Shown one piece after another: positions 1 through 7,835 of a stretch of DNA of 64,000 nt (within the stretch, counting starts at the first letter, position 1; each line of letters opens with the position of its first letter). Location of the stretch: positions 40,412 to 104,411 of the forward strand of contig JAJBVE010000057.1 of assembly GCA_020859995.1 (NCBI GenBank), read 5' to 3'. Position numbers and translations under genes: made by a program. The notes beneath the pieces are model-generated. The model ran no database searches and was not told where the DNA came from. It saw only the letters and a list, made by a program, of their open reading frames with translations. Origin of the DNA: Clostridiales bacterium. Lineage in GTDB: Bacteria > Bacillota > Clostridia > Lachnospirales > Lachnospiraceae.

Positions 1-2
1 TC

Positions 3-380
3 TTTGTTGAGAAAGCCCGGAGGCAGTATCGCAAGGAGGAGGTAGCCGTGACTGAGGAGGATACGACATTTTCTGTGCGCGAAAAGATTGCCGCCATGAT
101 ACATGAAAAGGGCAGTCAGGATACCTATCAGATCGTCCTTACCGGGCTTCGCCATCCGGGATTTCGTCCGGATATCGGGGAATATTTAAAATGCGGGCGG
201 ATTCTGGAAATCGAAGACCGCACAGCTCCGGCATTTCACTTAGAAGAGCTGAGGCAGAGATATCGGGGAGGCCTGATCGGCAACTACATAGAAAGCTTCG
301 GGGACGGACCGGAGAGCCTGGTGGAGCAGAAAGCACTCATGCTCGGCCTGGAAGCGCTGCTATATCCGGAAAATTGCTGA
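3..380 (+). CDS. SbcD/YhaO-type DNA repair exonuclease, C-terminal fragment
   Basis: The reading frame is open to the left edge of the window, so this is the 3' end of a longer gene; a GTG at 48 is an internal codon and not a convincing start. The visible 125 residues hold no catalytic motif because the metallophosphoesterase domain would lie upstream. The ending, with a YQIVLTGLRHP stretch and a EQKALMLGLEALL tail, resembles the C-terminal part of clostridial SbcD/YhaO nucleases (family recall). The gene downstream encodes an SbcC/YhaN-like ATPase, which is the usual partner of such nucleases in double-strand-end processing. Identification therefore rests on both the tail and the context. 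The amino terminus cannot be assessed here. Confidence 0.6.
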   Translation, partial: FVEKARRQYRKEEVAVTEEDTTFSVREKIAAMIHEKGSQDTYQIVLTGLRHPGFRPDIGEYLKCGRILEIEDRTAPAFHLEELRQRYRGGLIGNYIESFGDGPESLVEQKALMLGLEALLYPENC

Positions 381-419
381 GAAGAAGGGAAAATTGCTGC
401 GCTGCAGATATGCTGCATT

Positions 420-630
420 TTTGAACCCGCTGTCGCTCTGGTCGTTGCTAAACGTCTGCCACTGACAAACAGCAACGGTCGGTTCTTGACGCGTGTCACT
501 GGCACGCAGGATTGTTAAGTGCCGATCGAAGCACAGATCCGTCGGAATAGCCGACACCCTATGACATAGCTTGCACGGATATTTGGAGGCTCTGACCGGA
601 ACGAAGCGCAGAAGCCGTGAGCGCGGCGGC
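420..630. repeat. Dispersed intergenic repeat (family R2), copy 1
   Basis: The gap between the nuclease and ATPase genes has no plausible gene but contains pieces found elsewhere in the window. TTGCACGGATATTTGG at 571-586 recurs exactly at 46903-46918. A GACCGGAACGAAGCGCAGA-like string at 593 recurs in a near-identical form at 21002 and 46953. The segment also has several short inverted repeats. It sits inside a likely operon, so it would be transcribed. Confidence 0.55.
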
Positions 631-652
631 AGATACGAGGGGGAGGGGAAGT

Positions 653-2134
653 ATGGAGATACAGGAACTGATTTTAAAGAAATATGGAAAATTTTCGGAT
701 CATCATATTACATTTCGTCCCGGAATCAATATCATTTACGGAGGGAACGAGACGGGGAAGACGACGATCCATTCATTTATAAAGGCAATGCTTTTTGGCC
801 TGAACCGCGCCCGCGGCCGGGCCGCGAAGATGGATGAATATCAGATCCGGCAGCCCTGGGATTCACCGGGCGCATTCTTGGGGAGCATGCGTGTGGTGGA
901 AAATGGAGAAGTCTACCGGATTGACCGCTGCTTTGACAGGAGCGCGAAGCCCTTAAGTCTCGTCTGCGAGACGAGAATTCTGGAATCAGAGCATCCGCAG
1001 GAGGATCTGGACATCCTGCTTGGAGGGATCAGTGAGGCTGCATTCGTGAACTCAGTGTTTATTTCGCAGGCAAGATGTGAGACTGACGAGGCACTTGCTG
1101 AGGAACTGCGCCGGCGCATGGTCAACAGCGATCATTCCATGGATGGCGGGATTGATGTTTCCCGGGCATTGCAGATTCTGCGCAAAAAGAAGCGGCAGTG
1201 CGAACAGCAGAAAAAGAAAGAAGAGGCTGCTCTGGAGGAAAAAATTTCTCAAAAGCAGGGCCGGGCAGACGCTCTGCGGACGGAAATGGAGCAGCTGCGC
1301 GCCCAGGCGGCCTGTTATCAGAAGGGAAATGCGGACCAGGCCGAAGAATTCGCAGCCTCCGAAAAGGAAGAAGCCGGCATTTCTCCGGTGATGCGCGCAG
1401 CGCTTACTGCCATGCTTTTTATTGCCGGGGCGCTGACGATGACCGGGATCTTTTTCGCGTCACAGGAGGCCCTGCGGATTTTTCTGGGCGTGTTTACCGT
1501 CATTTTCTGGGTGATGGCGCTGGGGGTTCATGCACTTTTTCGTCCGCACGGCAAAGAAAAGATGCCGGCAGATGATGCCGGGGAGAACTTGGTAAAATGC
1601 CCGCCTGGGCTGATAAAGGAGCTTCAGAAACGGGAAGAGGAATACAAGAACCTGCAGGATGATCTGGAGGTTCTCTACCAACAGCATGTCCGCGCCGGCG
1701 GCGCCGACACAGAAATAGCGGCTCTTACATTGGCAATCGACCGCATCTGTGAGATATCGGATGGTATTTTCCGGACAAACGGAGGACGCATCAACGAGAT
1801 TGCCTCAGGCATTCTCGAAGAGATTACGATGGGAAGGTATAACCGCATCGTGCTGGACGACACGGCAGAGGTCCGGATCCACACGCCCGAGCGGGTGCTG
1901 GGCTTAAACCAGGTCAGCGGCGGTACCCTGCAGCAGATTTATTTCGCGCTGCGCATGGCGGCTGGTGAAGTGTTTATGGATAAAACCACACTGCCGGTCA
2001 TTCTGGATGAAACCTTTGCCATGTACGACGACCGCCGCCTCGAAGCTACCTTGCGCTGGCTGAAAAACAGCGGCCGCCAGGTCATCCTTTTTACCTGCCA
2101 GAACAGGGAACGCGAGATTCTCAAGAAGCTGTGA
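653..2134 (+). CDS. YhaN/SbcC-like AAA ATPase with internal membrane hairpin
   Basis: The 493-residue protein starts at the ATG at 653, which follows a GGGGAGGGG purine tract; upstream codons in frame lack support. The N-terminal half of an ABC/SMC-type ATPase opens with a Walker A GGNETGKTT at residues 30-38. A coiled coil follows at about 190-235. Two adjacent hydrophobic helices lie at about 246-294. The C-terminal half carries a signature-like VSGGTLQQIYFALR near 421 and a Walker B LPVILDETFA near 446. This is the layout of B. subtilis YhaN, but that protein is roughly twice as long, so the coiled coil is strongly shortened here. It probably works with the upstream SbcD/YhaO-type nuclease at DNA ends, tethered to the membrane. 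The tethering is inference from the helices. Confidence 0.75.
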   Translation: MEIQELILKKYGKFSDHHITFRPGINIIYGGNETGKTTIHSFIKAMLFGLNRARGRAAKMDEYQIRQPWDSPGAFLGSMRVVENGEVYRIDRCFDRSAKPLSLVCETRILESEHPQEDLDILLGGISEAAFVNSVFISQARCETDEALAEELRRRMVNSDHSMDGGIDVSRALQILRKKKRQCEQQKKKEEAALEEKISQKQGRADALRTEMEQLRAQAACYQKGNADQAEEFAASEKEEAGISPVMRAALTAMLFIAGALTMTGIFFASQEALRIFLGVFTVIFWVMALGVHALFRPHGKEKMPADDAGENLVKCPPGLIKELQKREEEYKNLQDDLEVLYQQHVRAGGADTEIAALTLAIDRICEISDGIFRTNGGRINEIASGILEEITMGRYNRIVLDDTAEVRIHTPERVLGLNQVSGGTLQQIYFALRMAAGEVFMDKTTLPVILDETFAMYDDRRLEATLRWLKNSGRQVILFTCQNREREILKKL

Positions 2135-2275
2135 GTGGCAGACTGGTTTAACAACACGCTTTCTGAACAAAAGGGATGCCCCCGGATTGTGAAAACGCCG
2201 CCGGCTCTAAGCTGAAGCCAGACCGTCAGGTGCAAGCTGAGTTTAGAACCGTTGCGGCGTTTTGTAAGCGGGCAT

Positions 2276-2317
2276 GTGACCGAGAACGTTCTTTTGTTCA
2301 AAAACGCTCTCGGTCAC
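2276..2317. terminator. Hairpin between convergent genes
   Basis: GTGACCGAGAACGTT at 2276-2290 pairs with AACGCTCTCGGTCAC at 2303-2317 with a single mismatch. The stem contains the stop codon of the AraC gene at 2314-2316. It lies between the converging ATPase and AraC genes, so it could end transcription from both sides. No long T tract follows on the plus strand. A second long imperfect hairpin, based on AAAACGCCGC, lies just upstream at about 2190-2264. Confidence 0.5.
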
Positions 2318-3261
2318 TCATCATAAATCTTCCGGTTGCACAAAGCCCGGTATTCGGACGGCGTGCAGCCTTTTTTCTTTTTAAAGGTCCGGTTAAAGGT
2401 GGACAGGCTGGAAAAGCCGGACTGCAGCGCGACCTCAGTGATGGTCAGGTCCGGGGAGAACAGCAGGTTTTCCGCGGCGCGGATGCGCAGGATACACAGA
2501 TAGTCGTAGAAATTGTACCCGGAGCACTGCTTAAACAGCCGGGAAAAATGGTATTTGGAAAATCCCGCGACCGAAGCGACCGTTTCCAGAGTGAGATCAT
2601 CACTGTAATGCTGGTCCATATAATCAAAAACCGTGTTCAGCTTTTCGTACAGGCGGTTTTGCTTCTGGGCGGGTTTTAAAGCTGTGCTGTCAGATTCGTC
2701 CTGCTGCATCCGGTATTCGCCATAGTTGGCAAAGAAGTGCAGCAGACCGGCGTAGCAGTTCAGCTCGCGCAGATGCCCGCCGCAGAAGTATTCCCGGATC
2801 ATGTACAAGAGCAGGGAGATCTCTTCTTCATGGATGGAAGGACAATTGTCCGCCGTGATCAGCACTTCGTGAGAAAAAAAGGCTGTAAAATACGCATATC
2901 CCCTGAGACCGGACAGGGCTTCCATGTCGAAAATATAAATCAGCCTCAGACCGGAGGGCGGAGCGATCAGATGATGAAGTGCCCCCCCTGGGATCAGCAG
3001 AATGTCTCCGGGATTCAGCACGTACTTTACCTGTCCGACCACCACCGTGTAAGTGTTTTCAAGCGGCATGATCATTTCCGCGGCCTGATGCCAGTGCATC
3101 GGGTAGGATTCCGTCTGGCTGTTGATAAAAAAACGCAGGGTAGTATCCGGATGATAATTCACCTTTTCCTGGTCACTGTCTATTTTCCGGTGATAACCGT
3201 AAGAATCCTGCATCCCGATTTTCAGAAGCTCAGGATCCAGAGTCAGCGATGAATTTAGCAT
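2314..3261 (-). CDS. AraC-family transcriptional regulator of the xylan locus
   Basis: The 315-residue protein has an N-terminal cupin-like sensor domain with the MHWHQAAEMIMP metal/sugar-binding style motif at about residues 55-66. The C-terminal domain (about 205-305) has two helix-turn-helices, visible as LTLETVASVAGFSKYHFSRL and ITEVALQSGFSSLSTFNRTF. It is transcribed away from the LplB-type permease gene at 3790, the normal arrangement for a regulator of an oligosaccharide importer. I infer that it senses an imported xylo-oligosaccharide or aldouronate and controls the genes from 3790 to 14914. The ligand is not visible from sequence. The start ATG follows a GGAAAGGAAG purine tract. Confidence 0.85.
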   Translation of the reverse strand: MLNSSLTLDPELLKIGMQDSYGYHRKIDSDQEKVNYHPDTTLRFFINSQTESYPMHWHQAAEMIMPLENTYTVVVGQVKYVLNPGDILLIPGGALHHLIAPPSGLRLIYIFDMEALSGLRGYAYFTAFFSHEVLITADNCPSIHEEEISLLLYMIREYFCGGHLRELNCYAGLLHFFANYGEYRMQQDESDSTALKPAQKQNRLYEKLNTVFDYMDQHYSDDLTLETVASVAGFSKYHFSRLFKQCSGYNFYDYLCILRIRAAENLLFSPDLTITEVALQSGFSSLSTFNRTFKKKKGCTPSEYRALCNRKIYDE

Positions 3262-3789
3262 ATGTCAGTTGACACTTCCTTTCCGAAGTCTGTATCTGAA
3301 ATTTACCTGTAACAGTGAAGGTACTGTCAGTTCCAATTGTCTTTCTGGTTTGATAAGCAAAAATTGCGCAAAAAATACTGCCTAAATCCGGGGGAAAATG
3401 AGCACGTGCCATCCGATATACCTGTCAAAAGACTTCCATTTGCAAATATGGAAGCGGAATCCTGCATCCTGAAATGAAGCAAACATTCCCCGACGGCTGC
3501 AAAGAACAGGCAGGCCGGACAGGGGGAACCCCACCCTTTCCCTGCCCTTGCGTAGGACTTCTTTAAACTGCCGAAAGTATAGCATAAGGCAAAAAAAATA
3601 GCAATAACTGAGTGGCGAATTTCGCTGGAAAAAGAAGAAAAAAGCCGGTTTGGGAAAAGTTGACGGAGAAAAAAATAAAAAAGCAATAACTGGCGTCATA
3701 ATGCGCAAAAACTGGTAAGCAACGAAAAAGTTTTTGTGCAATAATGTTACCATATTTGGTCGTAATATTAAGAGAAGGGAGAAAGAAAA

Positions 3790-4752
3790 ATGGCCGAGAC
3801 AACGAAAACAAAGAGCAGCAGTGCCGTTTCCGCAAATACGCCTCCGAAACAGACTTTGGGCAGGCATATACGCAAGTACTGGCAGTGGTACTCGATGATG
3901 CTGATACCGATTGTGTATTACATCATTTTCCGCTATGTGCCGATGGCGGGCAATATCATCGCGTTCCGCCGTTACCGCGCAGGCAGCAGCATTTTTGGAG
4001 ATGAATGGAGCGGACTGAAGTATTTCAGGCAGTTCGTCCGGGATTCTAATTTCTGGAGAGCGTTTCGGAACACTCTGCTTTTGAACTTTGAGTATCTGAT
4101 CATCAGCTTTCCGATCACTATCGTTTTCGCACTGCTTCTGAATGAAGTAAAGAATACGAGATTTAAGAAAGTCGTGCAGACGATCTCCTATCTGCCGCAC
4201 TTTATTTCCATGGTTATCGTAGCCGGCATGGTGCGTGAGATCCTCTCTATCAGCGGCCCGATTAACAGCCTCATTACATCCCTTGGCGGCCAGGCGATTA
4301 CCTTTATCAGTCTGCCGCAGTGGTTCCCGACGATCTTTGTGGTGACCGGTGTATGGCAGGGACTTGGATGGAATACGATCCTCTATCTGGCGGCCATGGC
4401 CGGCATCAGTCCGGATATGTACGAGGCGGCGGAGCTGGATGGAGCGAGTAAGTTCCAGCAGTGCATTTATGTGACACTGCCATCGATCCTCCCGACGATT
4501 TCAACGTTGCTGATTCTGAACATCGGGCAGCTGTGCGGCTCCGGCGCGTTTGAGAAGGTTTTCCTTCTGTATCAGCCTACCACTTATGAGACTGCCGATA
4601 TTATCGCTACATATGTATATCGTATGGGTCTCGGATCTGGTAACTACAGCTACGCAACAGCAGTCGGCCTGTTCCAGGGCCTGATTAACCTGACACTCCT
4701 GACTGTGGCTAACAAGGTGTCCAAGAAGGTTGCCGGCACCGGCCTGTACTAA
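3790..4752 (+). CDS. LplB-type oligosaccharide ABC transporter permease
   Basis: The 320-residue membrane protein is the first permease of a carbohydrate importer (binding-protein-dependent CUT1 type). It has about six hydrophobic helices. The EAA loop, which docks the ATPase, reads EAAELDGASKFQQCIYVTLP near residues 217-236. Similarity is to the LplB branch, used for aldouronates and other complex oligosaccharides in Firmicutes. The next gene encodes the second permease 16 bp downstream, and the binding protein gene follows. No ATPase gene is present here, which is normal because these importers share an MsmX-type ATPase encoded elsewhere. The start is supported by GGGAG about eight bases upstream. 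Confidence 0.9.
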   Translation: MAETTKTKSSSAVSANTPPKQTLGRHIRKYWQWYSMMLIPIVYYIIFRYVPMAGNIIAFRRYRAGSSIFGDEWSGLKYFRQFVRDSNFWRAFRNTLLLNFEYLIISFPITIVFALLLNEVKNTRFKKVVQTISYLPHFISMVIVAGMVREILSISGPINSLITSLGGQAITFISLPQWFPTIFVVTGVWQGLGWNTILYLAAMAGISPDMYEAAELDGASKFQQCIYVTLPSILPTISTLLILNIGQLCGSGAFEKVFLLYQPTTYETADIIATYVYRMGLGSGNYSYATAVGLFQGLINLTLLTVANKVSKKVAGTGLY

Positions 4753-4768
4753 GGAAGGGGGAAGTACG

Positions 4769-5659
4769 ATGGCGAAAAAACACAGTGGTACCGCGATTAA
4801 GGTTTCACGGGGGTACCGTATATTTACTGTATGCAACACGATTCTCATGATACTGATTTGCGTGGTTATGCTTTATCCGTTTTTATACCTGATTGCGCAG
4901 TCGTTCTCTTCCTATGACGCGATTGTCGCCGGTAAGGTAGGGCTTCTTCCGGTAGATTTCAGCGTGAGCACGTATATTTATGTAATCACGAACGGAGTAT
5001 TTATTCCGGACTACATCAATACGATTGTTTACTCTGTCACCGGTACGGCGCTGGCGCTGTTTTTCTCGGCTCTGCTGGCGTACCCGCTCTCCAAGTCCGA
5101 GCTGTGGGGCAATAAGATTATCGCTCCGCTGATTATCTTCACGATGTATTTTGGCGGCGGCATGATCCCGAACTACCTGCTGATGATCAACCTGGGACTG
5201 CAGGATACCGTAGCGGCATTCCTTCTTCCGTCTTTGATCTCTACTTATTACGTGATCCTGATGCGCTCTTTCTTTGAGACAGTTCCGAGAGAGCTCGAAG
5301 AGGCTGGTGAGATGGATGGACTGAATAAATACGGTGTGTTCTTCCGGATTGCGCTTCCGCTCTCCAAGCCGATCATCGCGACCATGGTACTGTTTTACTT
5401 GGTTATGTACTGGAACGACTGGTTCAACGCGTTCCTGTATCTGGATACGCAGAGCAAATGGCCTGTGGCTTATTACCTGAGAAACCTGATTTCCACGGCC
5501 GGTTCTTCAACTTCACAGGATGCAGGCGAGACGATCGCGATTGCGGCGAACATCAAATCCTGCGCGATGGTGCTGACGGCAGCGCCGATCATCTGCGTAT
5601 ATCCGTTCATCCAGAAGTATTTCGTGCAGGGCATGATGCTCGGCGGCGTAAAGGGCTGA
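4769..5659 (+). CDS. YtcP/LplC-type oligosaccharide ABC transporter permease
   Basis: The 296-residue second permease of the importer is placed at the ATG at 4769, because AAGGAAGGGG lies directly upstream; an ATG at 4730 would overlap the preceding gene. It has about six membrane helices. Its EAA loop is ELEEAGEMDGLNKYGVFFRI around residues 175-194. Family members pair with LplB-type subunits and an LplA-type binding protein. The order permease-permease-binding protein is the LplB-YtcP-LplA pattern known from aldouronate-utilisation clusters of Gram-positive bacteria (family knowledge). The context with GH115 and an acetylesterase supports xylo-oligosaccharide import. Confidence 0.9.
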   Translation: MAKKHSGTAIKVSRGYRIFTVCNTILMILICVVMLYPFLYLIAQSFSSYDAIVAGKVGLLPVDFSVSTYIYVITNGVFIPDYINTIVYSVTGTALALFFSALLAYPLSKSELWGNKIIAPLIIFTMYFGGGMIPNYLLMINLGLQDTVAAFLLPSLISTYYVILMRSFFETVPRELEEAGEMDGLNKYGVFFRIALPLSKPIIATMVLFYLVMYWNDWFNAFLYLDTQSKWPVAYYLRNLISTAGSSTSQDAGETIAIAANIKSCAMVLTAAPIICVYPFIQKYFVQGMMLGGVKG

Positions 5660-5857
5660 TGGAAAGATAACCGATCGTTTGCCCTGTATGATGGTCTGCG
5701 GATGATGAAAATCCGCCTCCGTTCTGTCGGTGCCTCCGGCAGGCGGATGCGGCTGCAGATAGCGGGCTTATGATAGACATAACTTGTAGCCGCCGATACG
5801 GCCGGAATCGGGCTGATACGGCTCGGTGGTTACCACAAATTTTAAGGAGGTTTTTTC
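5660..5857 (+). other. Operon-internal gap with hairpin before the binding-protein gene
   Basis: The 198-bp gap between the second permease and the binding protein contains a hairpin with stem TCCGCCT near 5710 and AGGCGGA near 5739. It could stabilise or process the transcript so that the binding protein is made in excess. This is inference. No gene is seen here. Confidence 0.3.
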
Positions 5858-7573
5858 ATGAGGAAGAAAAGAGTAATGAGCATCCTGCTTGCTGCGACGA
5901 TGGTAGCCTCTCTGGCGACATCCTTCACCGCTTCTGCAAGCGAAGACACAGACAACGGCGACGGCAGCTATTACAACTCCGAGCTGGGATACACCTATGG
6001 CTCCACATTCTGGTCAGATGAGCCGGTGACCTACACCATGTTCTTCAATGACAATGATGCGTATCCGATCAAGGACAGCTGGTACGAAGAGGGCGGTATT
6101 TTTGATACCATCACCAAGATGACCAATGTAACTCTGGATATCACGGTTGTAAACAATGCAAGCTATTCAGACAAGGTAACACTGGCCATCTCCGGCGGCA
6201 CAGCTCCGTATATTATCCCGAAGATGTACAGCGAGACCGCATATGTGACCGGCGGCGGCATCGTAGCAGTATCGGATTATGTGGACTATATGCCGAACTA
6301 CTCCGGCATGATCGAGGATTATGATCTGCAGAGTGAGGTAGATACACTCCTGCAGGAGGACGGCAGCTATTACCGTCTGCCGGGTCTGAAGGAGACTGCT
6401 CTTCAGGACTACTCTCTGCTGATCCGTTCTGATATCTTTGAGGCAGCTGGCTATGATGTGACCACCCTTGAGGATGACTGGACCTGGGATGAGTTTACAG
6501 ATATTCTGGTTGATGTAAAGGCTTATATGGTAGAGCAGGGCATGATCAGCGAGTCTGATTACATCTGGTCTGACCGCTGGTGCGGTGCTACCTCCGGATA
6601 CGGCCAGGGCGGCTGCCTGCTGAATCTGATCGCGGCTACCTACGGCATCCACAGCGGATGGTCCATTACATCCAATTCCGCAGGTCTGTACTTTGACTGG
6701 GACAACGATGAGTTCGTGCTCAGCGCTACGAGCGATGCTTACAAAGAGTACATGAGCGTAGTACAGCGTCTGGTAAGCGAGGGCATCCTTGATCCGGAGA
6801 CCTGGAGCCAGGAAGATGATACTGCTGACGGCAAGTTCTATCGCGGCGAGACTGCAATCATTTCCACAAACCGTTCTTCTTATACATCACAGATCGATGG
6901 TCTGACCTCTCAGCTCGGCGAGGGCAACTTCTCCGTATATGAGGTCGTGATCCCGGTTGGCACAAACAACTATCAGGCAGAGAATTCCCGCCTGGAGTGC
7001 GGCGTCTGCATTTCTTCGACTGCTCTGGACGAGCTGGGCGAGGATGAGTTCATCAAGATGATGCGTTTCGTTGACTGGCTGTGGTATTCCGAAGCTGGTC
7101 TGACCATGACCAAGTGGGGCGTTGAGGGTGAGACCTACACCGTTGAGGATGGCGTTTACTCTCTGACAGATGATTACTACTGCGGCGGCCTGTCTATCGC
7201 TCAGACCTCTGACGATCAGACCGATATGCGTCTTGAGTATGGCTATGCATGCGGCAACTTTATGTACAGCGGCAGCCTGGAGCTTCTGACCAGCAACTTC
7301 TCGACCGAGCTGCAGGATTACTACAACAGAATGGCAGAGTACAGAGAGCTGAGTGAGATTGACCCGTCCATCGCGATGAGCGAGGATGACGCGGAGATGG
7401 CGAACCTGTGGGCAACACCTCTGCAGGATACCATCAACACCTGGACACTGAAGTTCGCTATGGGCCAGGCAGACGTAGAAGCTGACTGGGATACCTACGT
7501 GGCAGAAGTGGAAGCACAGAACGCGTCCAGCCTTGTGAACCTGTACAATGATTACTATCAGGCAAGCAAGTAA
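5858..7573 (+). CDS. Extracellular oligosaccharide-binding protein (LplA-like), no lipobox
   Basis: The 571-residue solute-binding protein starts after a strong AAGGAGG. It has a positively charged N-terminus and a hydrophobic segment up to about residue 28 (MRKKRVMSILLAATMVASLA onward), ending in an ASAS signal-peptidase-like site. It belongs to the large LplA-type binding proteins of CUT1 importers. Family members in Gram-positive bacteria are normally lipoproteins, but no cysteine occurs near the signal peptide. The protein may therefore be released, or may be retained through the permeases. Its job would be to capture xylan fragments for the two permeases upstream. A strong terminator follows at 7670, so these three genes probably form one unit. 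Confidence 0.88.
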   Translation: MRKKRVMSILLAATMVASLATSFTASASEDTDNGDGSYYNSELGYTYGSTFWSDEPVTYTMFFNDNDAYPIKDSWYEEGGIFDTITKMTNVTLDITVVNNASYSDKVTLAISGGTAPYIIPKMYSETAYVTGGGIVAVSDYVDYMPNYSGMIEDYDLQSEVDTLLQEDGSYYRLPGLKETALQDYSLLIRSDIFEAAGYDVTTLEDDWTWDEFTDILVDVKAYMVEQGMISESDYIWSDRWCGATSGYGQGGCLLNLIAATYGIHSGWSITSNSAGLYFDWDNDEFVLSATSDAYKEYMSVVQRLVSEGILDPETWSQEDDTADGKFYRGETAIISTNRSSYTSQIDGLTSQLGEGNFSVYEVVIPVGTNNYQAENSRLECGVCISSTALDELGEDEFIKMMRFVDWLWYSEAGLTMTKWGVEGETYTVEDGVYSLTDDYYCGGLSIAQTSDDQTDMRLEYGYACGNFMYSGSLELLTSNFSTELQDYYNRMAEYRELSEIDPSIAMSEDDAEMANLWATPLQDTINTWTLKFAMGQADVEADWDTYVAEVEAQNASSLVNLYNDYYQASK

Positions 7574-7596
7574 TTAAGGTCATAACTGACGGATTT

Positions 7597-7623
7597 GTAA
7601 CTGTGAAGGCACTGAACAGTTAC
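7597..7623. repeat. 27-bp palindromic repeat (family R3), copy 1
   Basis: The segment begins GTAACTGTGAAGG and ends CTGAACAGTTAC, so the outer arms are inverted. Related copies lie at 26582, 30711 and, degenerate, 54928. All are intergenic. The central part ACTGAA...TTCAGT is also conserved between copies, so this is more than a simple hairpin. Confidence 0.6.
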
Positions 7624-7669
7624 GATGGATTTGTAAAATTGATTCTGCGATACTGTGGGATCATGGGTG

Positions 7670-7702
7670 GGGGATCGACCGCAGGGTCGGTCCCCTTTTT
7701 TG
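7670..7702 (+). terminator. Rho-independent terminator of the importer operon
   Basis: GGGGATCGACC at 7670-7680 pairs with GGTCGGTCCCC at 7685-7695 around a short loop, with one G-T pair. A run of seven T residues follows. It lies about 100 bp after the binding-protein stop. Confidence 0.9.
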
Positions 7703-7835
7703 CACAGAGCCGGGCAAGGAGTACCAAACAAAGCTTGTTTGAAATAAGCCTTGCAGGGTGTTTTGGGGCTTGAGAGAATACAGTCGGTGCGATATACTCC
7801 TATGGAAAAAAATTCTCGGGGAGGAAGAGGAAGGT

